From the NCBI GenBank assembly GCA_947442095.1, contig CANEVG010000002.1:1-45639 (forward strand): a stretch of 45,639 bases of DNA, read 5' to 3'. The notes beneath the pieces are model-generated. The model was not told the DNA's origin. It saw nothing but the letters and a program-made list of their open reading frames with translations, and ran no database searches. A program made the translations under genes and the position numbers. Shown here piece after piece: positions 32,297 through 40,017 of this stretch. Each line of letters begins with the position of its first letter. Position 1 is the stretch's first letter. This stretch comes from Sphingomonadaceae bacterium. GTDB taxonomy: Bacteria; Pseudomonadota; Alphaproteobacteria; Sphingomonadales; Sphingomonadaceae.

Positions 32297-34672
32297 ATGC
32301 CAAGTTTCGCCCAAAGCCTTGAAAAGACGCTACATTCGGCGCTCAGCAACGCATCGGAACGCAGTCATGAATATGCGACTCTCGAGCATCTGTTGCTGGC
32401 CCTGATCGACGACGCCGACGCGGCGCAAGTCATGCAGGCCTGCGGTGTCGATCTGGGCGATCTGGGCGATGTCGTGCGGCAGTACCTCGATCAGGAGTAC
32501 CAGTCGCTCAAGACGCAGGACAAGGCCGATCCGCAGCCGACCGCCGGCTTTCAGCGCGTGATTCAGCGTGCGATCCTGCATGTGCAGTCCTCGGGTAAGG
32601 ACACTGTCACGGGCGCCAACGTGCTGGTCGCGCTGTTCTCCGAGCGCGATTCCTACGCGGTCTATTTCCTGCAGCAGCAGGACATGAGCCGGCTCGATGC
32701 GGTGAGCTTCATCAGCCACGGCATCGGCAAGGGTGGTCGTCAGGTGGAAAATCGCAATCCCAAGGGTGCTGAAGAGGCCCAGCCCCAGCAGGAAGAAAAG
32801 TCCGAGGCCAAGGGCGGTAACAAGAAAGAAACCGCGCTCGACCAGTTCACCGTCAACCTCAACGAGAAGGCGCTGAACGGCAAGGTCGATCCGCTGATCG
32901 GGCGCGGGCCGGAAGTGGACCGCACGATCCAGATCCTGTGCCGCCGGTCCAAGAACAACCCGCTTTATGTAGGCGATCCGGGTGTGGGCAAGACCGCGAT
33001 TGCCGAGGGCCTTGCGCGCAAGATTGTGGAGGGCGATGTTCCCGAAGTGCTCAACGAAGCGGTGATCTACTCGCTCGACATGGGCGCGCTGCTCGCTGGC
33101 ACGCGCTATCGCGGCGATTTCGAGGAGCGGCTCAAGCAGGTCGTCTCCGAACTCGAGAAAATGCCGCACGCAATCCTGTTCATCGACGAGATCCACACCG
33201 TGATCGGCGCGGGCGCAACCAGTGGCGGCGCGATGGACGCCTCGAACCTCCTCAAGCCCGCGCTTTCGGGGGGCACGATCCGCTGCATCGGCTCGACCAC
33301 CTACAAGGAGTTCCGCAACCACTTCGAGAAGGACCGCGCGCTGCTGCGCCGGTTCCAGAAGATCGACGTGAACGAGCCGACCATCGAGGACACGATCAAG
33401 ATCCTGAAAGGCCTGCGCACTGCGTTCGAGGACCATCACAAGGTCCGCTACACGCCCGATGCGATCAAGACCGCGGTGGAGCTTTCGGCGCGCTACATCA
33501 ACGACCGCAAGCTGCCGGACAAGGCGATCGACGTGATCGACGAGGTTGGCGCAATGCAGATGCTGGTGCCGCCGTCGAAGCGCAAGAAGGTGATCACCGC
33601 GCGCGAGATCGAACAAGTCATCGCGACGATGGCGCGCATCCCGCCCAAGTCGGTCTCGAGCGACGACAAGAAAGTGCTCGAGCATCTCGACCGCGATCTC
33701 AAGCGGCTGGTGTTCGGCCAGGACAAGGCCATCGAAGTGCTGGCGAGCGCGATGAAGCTCAGCCGCGCAGGCCTGCGCGATCCGGACAAGCCCATCGGCT
33801 CGTTCCTGTTCTCGGGCCCCACCGGCGTCGGCAAGACCGAAGTGGCGCGCAGCCTTGCCCAGATCATGGGCATCCCGCTGCAGCGCTTCGACATGTCGGA
33901 ATACATGGAGCGCCATTCGATCAGCCGCTTGATCGGTGCGCCCCCGGGTTATGTCGGCTTCGATCAGGGCGGGCTGCTCACCGATGCCATCGACCAGCAA
34001 CCGCACTGCGTGTTGCTGCTTGACGAGATCGAGAAGGCACACCCCGATCTGTTCAACATCCTGCTGCAGGTGATGGACAACGGCCGGCTCACCGATCATC
34101 ACGGCAAGACTGTGGATTTCCGCAACGTCGTGCTGGTGATGACCACCAATGCCGGCGCCTCTGACATGGCGCGCAATGGCATCGGCTTCGGCGACGTGTC
34201 GAAGGCGGATGCGGGTGACGAAGCGGTCAAGAAGATGTTCAGCCCGGAGTTCCGCAACCGGATCGACGCGATTGTACCGTTTGCCTACTTGCCGCCCGAG
34301 GTTGTCAGCCGGGTGGTCGACAAGTTCATCCTCCAGCTCGAACTCCAGCTGGCTGACCAGAACGTGCACATCCAGTTCGACAGCGATGCACGCGCCTGGC
34401 TGGCCAAGCAGGGCTATGACCGGCTCTATGGCGCGCGACCGATGGGCCGCGTGATTCAGGAGAAGGTCAAGAAACCGCTGGCCGAGGAACTGCTGTTCGG
34501 CAAACTCGCCAATGGCGGCGAGGTCCACGTCAGCCTCAAGGAAGAGGAAGGCAAGGACACCGCGCTCTCGTTCGAATTGACCCCGGCCGCGCCGAAACTG
34601 GTCAAGAAGAAGGCACGCAGAGGCAAAGCCGGTTCGGCCACGGCAGAGGAGCCGAACGCCGACGAGGCGTAA
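32297..34672 (+). CDS. clpA: ATP-dependent Clp protease ATP-binding subunit ClpA
   Basis: A 791-residue AAA+ unfoldase that feeds substrates to ClpP. The N-domain (MPSFAQSLEKTLHSALSNASERSHEYATLEHLLLALI) is followed by a charged linker and two nucleotide domains: Walker A GDPGVGKT (226-233) with FIDEIHT, and GPTGVGKT (507-514) with LLDEIEKAHPD. The ClpP-docking tripeptide Ile-Gly-Phe is at 629-631 (NGIGFGD). There is no ClpB-type middle coiled coil. ATG 32297 begins the conserved N-domain after AGAAAGAAG. The adaptor gene clpS, usually upstream, is missing here; DUF1192 occupies that side. The gene ends with a strong terminator. Confidence 0.96.
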   Translation: MPSFAQSLEKTLHSALSNASERSHEYATLEHLLLALIDDADAAQVMQACGVDLGDLGDVVRQYLDQEYQSLKTQDKADPQPTAGFQRVIQRAILHVQSSGKDTVTGANVLVALFSERDSYAVYFLQQQDMSRLDAVSFISHGIGKGGRQVENRNPKGAEEAQPQQEEKSEAKGGNKKETALDQFTVNLNEKALNGKVDPLIGRGPEVDRTIQILCRRSKNNPLYVGDPGVGKTAIAEGLARKIVEGDVPEVLNEAVIYSLDMGALLAGTRYRGDFEERLKQVVSELEKMPHAILFIDEIHTVIGAGATSGGAMDASNLLKPALSGGTIRCIGSTTYKEFRNHFEKDRALLRRFQKIDVNEPTIEDTIKILKGLRTAFEDHHKVRYTPDAIKTAVELSARYINDRKLPDKAIDVIDEVGAMQMLVPPSKRKKVITAREIEQVIATMARIPPKSVSSDDKKVLEHLDRDLKRLVFGQDKAIEVLASAMKLSRAGLRDPDKPIGSFLFSGPTGVGKTEVARSLAQIMGIPLQRFDMSEYMERHSISRLIGAPPGYVGFDQGGLLTDAIDQQPHCVLLLDEIEKAHPDLFNILLQVMDNGRLTDHHGKTVDFRNVVLVMTTNAGASDMARNGIGFGDVSKADAGDEAVKKMFSPEFRNRIDAIVPFAYLPPEVVSRVVDKFILQLELQLADQNVHIQFDSDARAWLAKQGYDRLYGARPMGRVIQEKVKKPLAEELLFGKLANGGEVHVSLKEEEGKDTALSFELTPAAPKLVKKKARRGKAGSATAEEPNADEA

Positions 34673-34707
34673 GGCTCAAATCTCGCGAGCCTCAGGAAAC
34701 GGAGAGA

Positions 34708-34741
34708 GGGGCGGTGGTCACAGAGCCATCGCCCCTTTTTC
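34708..34741 (+). terminator. Rho-independent terminator after clpA
   Basis: A 10-bp stem GGGGCGGTGG (34708-34717) and CCATCGCCCC (34726-34735, one G-U pair) with an 8-nt loop, followed by TTTTTC. It begins 36 nt after the clpA stop. Confidence 0.9.
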
Positions 34742-34770
34742 GTTACCAATGCAGTTCGTGGAGCACGTCC

Positions 34771-35709
34771 TCAGCGGCCTTGCGCCTCGGCGGCCAATTG
34801 TGTGCGGACTTCCTCGGCGCGCTTGGTCAGAAACGCCACACGCTCATCCGTGGACATGTATGGGCCATAAATCCCCAGCAAACGCGATATCGGACCATTG
34901 GTCTTCCTCAAGCGCGGGATACTGGCCGCAGCAGCAGTGGTCGCGAATCCGGCCCGCGCCATCAGCAACACGGCCAGGCTGTCGGCTTCGATTTCGATCC
35001 GCTGGCGGGCGGCGCGATCCTTGATATGCGCTTCCTTGCCCGGGCCGGTGTGCTCCAGAATAACGTGGGCCAGTTCATGGGCCAGCACAAAGGCGAGCTC
35101 TGCATCGTCTTGCAGCAGCGCTTCCAGCCCGGAGTTCACCTGAACCCGCGACCCGAATGTCGTCGCATCGACGGTTTTCCGGTTGATCATGAACAGGCTG
35201 GCGGTGCAGCCGGCTTTCCCGGTCAGATGAAAGTCGCGCGTCTGCCCTTCGTGCTCAGCCTTGATCTCCATGGTTGGCGCTTGGATGCCTGCGTAAAGCG
35301 CATCCCAGAACGCCTTGCGCGCGTCCGGCCCCGCATCGGTCAACGGCCAGGATATGCCGCCCACCGCTTCGATCCAATCTCCCTCGCGAAGGCCGGACTG
35401 GTCGGCTACACTGCCCGGAATGACCCCCAATGCGGTTGGATAATCCCGCAAGCCGAGAGACTGAGCCTGCGCCGTGCGGACGGCCGGACTGGAGCGATCA
35501 TCCAGCCGGGCGACGACGAGACCATAAGTCATCTCCTGCTTTGGGCAGGATGCCAGATTGGCCAATCGCAACTTGTGCATAATCCCGGCCACGCGCAGTT
35601 CCCGCTTGTGCCAGGCGCGCAAAGCTTCAGGGCTTGGCGCATCTGCGGCCAGTGCCGGGACATGAGCGAACATCACAAACGCTGCAACAGTGCAGAACGC
35701 TTTGATCAC
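34771..35709 (-). CDS. Secreted M48-type zinc metalloprotease with PDZ-like segment
   Basis: A 312-residue protein with a signal peptide (MIKAFCTVAAFVMFAHVPALAA). A PDZ-like stretch follows (about 80-175, YPTALGVIPGSVADQSGLREGDWIEAVGG), then an M48 catalytic core with HExxH in AFVLAHELAHVILEH and the downstream Glu ligand in RIEIEADSLAVLL. It probably cleaves envelope proteins. GTG 35709 gives the signal peptide and follows GGAAA; the frame also allows a start at 35751. Two cysteines flank the PDZ-like region (LASCPKQ and KAGCTAS) and may pair. It is divergent from the exonuclease gene. Confidence 0.88.
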   Translation of the reverse strand: MIKAFCTVAAFVMFAHVPALAADAPSPEALRAWHKRELRVAGIMHKLRLANLASCPKQEMTYGLVVARLDDRSSPAVRTAQAQSLGLRDYPTALGVIPGSVADQSGLREGDWIEAVGGISWPLTDAGPDARKAFWDALYAGIQAPTMEIKAEHEGQTRDFHLTGKAGCTASLFMINRKTVDATTFGSRVQVNSGLEALLQDDAELAFVLAHELAHVILEHTGPGKEAHIKDRAARQRIEIEADSLAVLLMARAGFATTAAAASIPRLRKTNGPISRLLGIYGPYMSTDERVAFLTKRAEEVRTQLAAEAQGR

Positions 35710-35831
35710 ACTGGTTTTCCGTTCTTGAAGGGGTTTCTGCCTGAACAACACCCGATGCCGCGAACTGCTATATCCCAGCCTGCACCACTTTCCATCTAGA
35801 ACTAACTGTTCGGCTGGCTCATTCCATCAAG

Positions 35832-36836
35832 ATGGCCGGATGTTTCACGTGGATCAAAGCGGAGCCAATGGGCATCCGCGTGGTACCGGCGGATGCGTGG
35901 ATCGATCCCTCGCGTGCGGTGGCGCGGGCGCTAGTTACGCACGGACATGCCGATCATGCGCGGGGCGGGCATGGGCAGACTATCGCAACGCCTGCCACGC
36001 TGGCAATCATGGGGGTACGCTATGGCGTGGCGGATGGGGCGGTCCAAGCCTGCTATCATGCGCCTGTCGCGCTGGGCGGCGGCGTTACCGCCACGTTCCT
36101 GCCTGCGGGGCATGTGCTGGGTTCGGCGCAGATCCTGCTCGAGTACGCGGGCGAGCGGGTAATCGTGACCGGGGACTACAAGCGCAGCCCCGACCTCACG
36201 TGCCTGCCCTTCGCGGTCACGCCCTGCGACCTGTTCATCACCGAAGCCACGTTCGGCCTGCCGGTCTTCCGCCATCCGCCAATTGCCGATGAAATCGCGC
36301 GGCTGCTGGCGGCGCGCGCGGCCAATCCGGAACGCTGTGTACTGGTCGGTGCCTATGCGCTGGGCAAGGCGCAGCGGGTGATTGCCGAACTGCGCGCGGC
36401 GGGCTGGGATGAACCGGTCTACCTTCACGGCGCGATGGAAACGATGTGCCGGCTCTATGAGGCGCAAGGCGTGCCGCTCGGCGACTTGCGTCCCGCAGCA
36501 GGCGTGCCCAAGGCCGAGCTGGCGGGTGCCATCGTGATCTGCCCGCCTTCTGCGCTGAACGACCGCTGGAGTCGCCGCCTGCCCGATCCCCTGACGGCGA
36601 TGGCAAGCGGCTGGATGCGCGTGCGCCAACGCGCCCGCCAGCGCGGGGTGGAACTGCCACTGGTCATCTCGGACCATGCCGACTGGGACGAACTCACCAC
36701 GACTATTACCGAGGTGAACCCCGCCGAGACCTGGATCACCCATGGCCGCGAGGAAGCACTGCTGCGCTGGTGCGAACTGCACCAGCGCCGCGCCCGCGCG
36801 CTGGCGCTGACGGGATACGAGGACGAGGATGATTGA
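35832..36836 (+). CDS. Ligase-associated DNA exonuclease (beta-CASP metallo-beta-lactamase)
   Basis: A 334-residue metallo-beta-lactamase-fold nuclease of the type found beside bacterial ATP-dependent DNA ligases. The metal motif THGHADHA lies at 36-43, with further ligands in PAGHVLGSAQ, VTGDYKRS and SDHADWDE. WIKAEPMGIRVVPADAWIDP aligns in step with homologues, which supports ATG 35832 even though ATG 35868 has a closer GGAG. It is followed after 78 nt by the ligase gene, its expected partner in DNA end processing or repair. Confidence 0.9.
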   Translation: MAGCFTWIKAEPMGIRVVPADAWIDPSRAVARALVTHGHADHARGGHGQTIATPATLAIMGVRYGVADGAVQACYHAPVALGGGVTATFLPAGHVLGSAQILLEYAGERVIVTGDYKRSPDLTCLPFAVTPCDLFITEATFGLPVFRHPPIADEIARLLAARAANPERCVLVGAYALGKAQRVIAELRAAGWDEPVYLHGAMETMCRLYEAQGVPLGDLRPAAGVPKAELAGAIVICPPSALNDRWSRRLPDPLTAMASGWMRVRQRARQRGVELPLVISDHADWDELTTTITEVNPAETWITHGREEALLRWCELHQRRARALALTGYEDEDD

Positions 36837-36851
36837 GGGGCGCGGTCGTGA

Positions 36852-36908
36852 TTCCTGGAGGGTGCCGCTCCGCCACCCTCGGTGGTCCCCCTCCCCGTTC
36901 CGGGGAGG
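36852..36908. repeat. Intergenic palindromic element carrying the ligase RBS
   Basis: Two hairpins: GAGGGTG...CACCCTC (about 36858-36880), and a perfect 8-bp stem CCTCCCCG-TTC-CGGGGAGG (36890-36908). The style resembles the short GC-rich palindromic repeats common between genes in Sphingomonas and Caulobacter genomes. The right arm of the second hairpin contains GGGGAGG, which is the Shine-Dalgarno sequence of the ligase gene, 6 nt before its GTG. Confidence 0.7.
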
Positions 36909-36914
36909 TATCTA

Positions 36915-38510
36915 GTGCAGCGCTTTGCCACGCTCCTCGATGGCCTGCTGCTCACCCTGTCGCGCAACGGGAAGCTGGCGCTGATCGCGGACTACTTGCG
37001 CGAGACGCCCGATCCGGATCGCGGCTGGGCGCTGGCGGCGCTGACCGGCGCGGTGGACTTTCCCGCCGTAAAGGCCGGGACGGTGCGCAGCCTGATGGCC
37101 GAGCGGGTCGATCCCGTTTTGTGGGCGCTCTCGCGCGATTTTGTCGGCGATACGGCGGAGACGGCAAGCTTGCTGTGGCCCGAGCCTGAGCCTGCTCCAC
37201 AAGGCGCAGCGCCCACTCTTGGCGAGATCGTCACAGCACTCAGCATCGCCACCCGCGCGAGCGCGCCCGCCTTGCTGGCCAGTCTCCTCGACCGGCTCGA
37301 CACGGCCGGCCGCTACGCGCTGATCAAGTTCGCCACCGGCGCGCTGCGGATCGGCATATCGGCGCGGCTTGCGAAAGTGGCCTTCGCGCAAGCGTTTGCG
37401 GTGCCGGTCGATGAGGTCGAGGAGTACTGGTACGGCCAGAGCCCGCCCTATGCGCCGCTGTTCCTGTGGGCGACCGGCGCGTGCCCGCCCCCACGCACCG
37501 ATCTGCTGCCGCTGTTCCGATCCTTCATGCTGGCCCATCCACTCGAGAACGAGGTCATCAGCCTCGACGACTATGTGGCGGAGTGGAAATGGGACGGCAT
37601 TCGCGTGCAGCTAGTCCATGTGAACGGCGAGACCCGCGTCTATTCGCGCGGGGGTGACGAGATTTCCGCAAGCTTCCCCGAAATCGCTGGAGCGTTGCCT
37701 TTCCCAGCCCTGCTCGATGGCGAGCTTCTGGTGCGCGGCGACCAGCAGGGTGGGGAGGCAGGCGGCGCAGCCAGCTTTAACGCCTTGCAGCAGAGACTAG
37801 GCCGCAAGACGGTCTCCAAGGCCGTGCTGGCCGAAGCCCCTGCCTTCGTGCGGCTCTACGATGTGCTGATCGATGGTGGCGAGGACTTGCGCGAGCAGCC
37901 CTGGACTTCCCGCCGCGCCCGGCTTGAAGCGCTGATGCCACGGCTCGATCCGAAGCGGTTCGACCTTTCGGAGACAATAGCCGCAGCCAACATGGAAGCC
38001 CTTGCGGAGATTCGCGCTGGTGCACGCAATGCCGCGATCGAGGGCGTTATGCTCAAACACCGCGCCTCACCTTATGTAGCGGGGCGACGCGCAGGCCTGT
38101 GGTACAAGTGGAAGCGCGCGCCGCTGCTGGTCGATTGCGTGCTGATGTATGCGCAGCGCGGCTCGGGCAAACGGTCGTCGTTCTATTCCGATTTCACGTT
38201 CGGCTGCTGGGACGGCGATCCCGATGCGGGGGCCGAGCTGTTGCCCGTTGGCAAGGCCTATTTCGGCTTTACCGACAAGGAGCTGAAGTGGCTCGACCGG
38301 CATGTGCGCCAGAACACTGTCGCCAAGTTCGGTCCGGTGCGCGAAACCGACAAGAGCCTAGTGTTCGAGGTGGCGTTCGATTCGGTCCACGCGAGCAAGC
38401 GCCATAAGTCTGGGGTCGCGATGCGGTTCCCGCGCATCAACCGGATCCGGCAGGACAAGCCGGCGCATGAAGCGGACCGGCTGGAGACCCTGCGCGCAAT
38501 GGTGACGTGA
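36915..38510 (+). CDS. lig: ATP-dependent DNA ligase (cisplatin-resistance/lig type)
   Basis: A 531-residue ATP-dependent DNA ligase. The adenylated lysine is Lys225 in AEWKWDGIRVQ (motif I, KxDG). Further motifs are LLDGELL (motif III/IIIa region), EGVMLKH (motif IV) and WYKWKR (motif V). An N-terminal DNA-binding domain precedes them (residues 1-200), and the OB-fold C-terminus ends AMRFPRINRIRQDKPAHEADRLETL. It would seal nicks, probably during repair, with the exonuclease upstream. GTG 36915 is chosen over the open frame further upstream because GGGGAGG lies exactly 6 nt before it; that sequence is paired in a hairpin. Its stop overlaps the next gene by 4 nt (GTGA). Confidence 0.93.
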   Translation: MQRFATLLDGLLLTLSRNGKLALIADYLRETPDPDRGWALAALTGAVDFPAVKAGTVRSLMAERVDPVLWALSRDFVGDTAETASLLWPEPEPAPQGAAPTLGEIVTALSIATRASAPALLASLLDRLDTAGRYALIKFATGALRIGISARLAKVAFAQAFAVPVDEVEEYWYGQSPPYAPLFLWATGACPPPRTDLLPLFRSFMLAHPLENEVISLDDYVAEWKWDGIRVQLVHVNGETRVYSRGGDEISASFPEIAGALPFPALLDGELLVRGDQQGGEAGGAASFNALQQRLGRKTVSKAVLAEAPAFVRLYDVLIDGGEDLREQPWTSRRARLEALMPRLDPKRFDLSETIAAANMEALAEIRAGARNAAIEGVMLKHRASPYVAGRRAGLWYKWKRAPLLVDCVLMYAQRGSGKRSSFYSDFTFGCWDGDPDAGAELLPVGKAYFGFTDKELKWLDRHVRQNTVAKFGPVRETDKSLVFEVAFDSVHASKRHKSGVAMRFPRINRIRQDKPAHEADRLETLRAMVT

Positions 38511-39193
38511 GCGGGCCGTTTCCCATAGCGGCTGCCGGCGCGTATGAACCTGCCATGCTTCGCTATGACCGCCCTCGCCGCCAGTTCGCCGTCGTTCTGG
38601 CTGGCCTTGCCGGTTTCGTCGATGCGGTCGGGTTCATCTCGGCCAGTGGCTACTTCGTCTCCTTCATGTCGGGCAACACCACGCGGCTTGGGGTGGCGCT
38701 GGGGACCGACCCCGCGCAGGCACTGCTGCCCGCGCTTCTGATCATCGGCTTCCTTGGCGGCGTCACGGCCGGGGCGCTCATCGCCCTGCGCGCAGGACAG
38801 CTGCGCAAGCCTGCCGTCCTTGCATGTGTCGCCGTGCTGCTGTTGGCCGGAGCCGGAGCGCGCGCGGTTGGGTCCGAATGGCTTATGCTGCTGGCGCTTG
38901 TCCTCGCGATGGGCGCCATCAACAACACCTTCCAGCGCGGCGGCGAGGTGACCGTGGGGCTGACCTACATGACCGGTGCGCTGGTGCGGCTGGGGCAGGG
39001 CTTTGCGCTGTGGCTGGCGGGCAAGGCAGAACGTGGCTGGGCAGCGTGGGGCGCGCTATGGGCCGGATTGCTCTGCGGCGCGGTGCTCGGCGCTTTCCTG
39101 CAGAGCCACCTGCCGATGGGCTGCCTGTGGATCGCAGGCATCGGAGCGGCGCTCCTGGCGCTGCTGGCGCTCAGGCTTCCGGCGGAATCCTGA
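38507..39193 (+). CDS. DUF1275 (YoaK-like) membrane protein
   Basis: A protein of 228 residues (or 212 if it starts at ATG 38555) with about six helices: FAVVLAGLAGFVDAVGFI, LLPALLIIGFLGGVTAGALIAL, VLACVAVLLLAGAGARA and others. The signature FVSFMSGNTTRLGVAL and INNTFQRGGEVTVGLTYMTGALVRLGQ is typical of DUF1275. Function of the family is unknown. The GTG 38507 overlaps the ligase stop, suggesting coupling. The gene overlaps the convergent DUF167 gene tail-to-tail by 23 nt. Confidence 0.88.
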   Translation: MSGPFPIAAAGAYEPAMLRYDRPRRQFAVVLAGLAGFVDAVGFISASGYFVSFMSGNTTRLGVALGTDPAQALLPALLIIGFLGGVTAGALIALRAGQLRKPAVLACVAVLLLAGAGARAVGSEWLMLLALVLAMGAINNTFQRGGEVTVGLTYMTGALVRLGQGFALWLAGKAERGWAAWGALWAGLLCGAVLGAFLQSHLPMGCLWIAGIGAALLALLALRLPAES

Positions 39194-39458
39194 ACAGCTT
39201 CTCGCGTGAAGTAGCGCCGCGCAACAGATTGATTTCCGAAGGTGAAACGCCCAGCGCAACTGCCAGCAATCTGGCCACTGCGGCAGTCGCCTGGCCGTTC
39301 TCCGGCTTGCTCCGCACTTTCACCAGCACGCGCCCGACCGCGATTTCGATCCCCTCGCTGCGCGCGCCGGGTGTCACCCGCACGGCCAGCCGGCCCGCCG
39401 CATCGGCGAGCGCGCGCAAGTTTACCGTAGGCGGGTGTTCAGTCCGGGGCCGGGCCAT
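39171..39458 (-). CDS. DUF167 (YggU) family protein
   Basis: A 95-residue protein of the DUF167/YggU family. The core LAVRVTPGARSEGIEIAVGRVLVKVRSKPENGQATAAVARLLAVALGVSPSEINLLRGATSREKLFRI is intact. Function not known. ATG 39458 overlaps the end of the gamma-carbonic-anhydrase-like gene by 20 nt; an upstream in-frame ATG at 39500 is less likely. The 3' end overlaps DUF1275 by 23 nt. Confidence 0.9.
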   Translation of the reverse strand: MARPRTEHPPTVNLRALADAAGRLAVRVTPGARSEGIEIAVGRVLVKVRSKPENGQATAAVARLLAVALGVSPSEINLLRGATSREKLFRIPPEA

Positions 39459-40014
39459 CAGCTTCCAGCGCAGCGCGATGCGCGCGCGCATTGGCGACAT
39501 AGTGCCTCACGCCAATCTGCATTTCGGTCACCGCCAAATCGGTCAGATCGCGCATGAACGCCGCGGGGCGGCCGCCCCAGAGTTGGCGCGCAGCAATGCG
39601 TTTGCCCGGGGTGAGCAACGCACCGGCAGCAAGCATCCCGTCGCTTTCGATCACGCAGCCATTCATCACCGTGGCCGAGAGGCCCACAAAACCGCGATCG
39701 AGGATCGTGCAGCCATGCATCATGACCATGTGGCCGACGAGCACGTCCTCGCCAATCAACGTGGGGAAGCCCTCGGGGTGCCGGGGATCGGGGCTGTCGC
39801 AATGGATCACGGTCCCGTCCTGGATATTGCTGCGCGCACCGATCACGATGCGGTTCACATCAGCGCGGAGCACGCAGTTGTACCAGACCGAAGCCTCCGG
39901 CCCGATCTCGACATCACCGATGATCCGGCAGCCGGGCGCAATGAAAGCGCTGGGATGGATGCGCGGGGCCTTGCCGTTGATCGCGGCGATCGTAACATCA
40001 GGGATCGGGTTCAT
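39439..40014 (-). CDS. Gamma carbonic anhydrase family protein
   Basis: A 191-residue left-handed beta-helix (hexapeptide repeat) protein. Zinc-ligand histidines are His71 (VIHCDS), His95 (VGHMVM) and His100 (MHGC), as in the YrdA/CaiE/gamma-CA group. The repeats are visible from HPSAFIAPGCRIIGDVEIGPEASVWYNC on. Activity as carbonic anhydrase or as a related acyltransferase-like protein is not decided by sequence. It begins 3 nt after the stop of the spermidine-synthase-like gene, so they form one operon. Confidence 0.92.
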   Translation of the reverse strand: MNPIPDVTIAAINGKAPRIHPSAFIAPGCRIIGDVEIGPEASVWYNCVLRADVNRIVIGARSNIQDGTVIHCDSPDPRHPEGFPTLIGEDVLVGHMVMMHGCTILDRGFVGLSATVMNGCVIESDGMLAAGALLTPGKRIAARQLWGGRPAAFMRDLTDLAVTEMQIGVRHYVANARAHRAALEADGPAPD

Positions 40015-40017
40015 AGG

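Noticed and set aside
32330..34528. 732-codon open frame antisense to clpA
   Set aside because: Long antisense frames are expected in high-GC genes with strong third-position bias. The translation has no recognisable domain, while the plus strand is an unmistakable ClpA.
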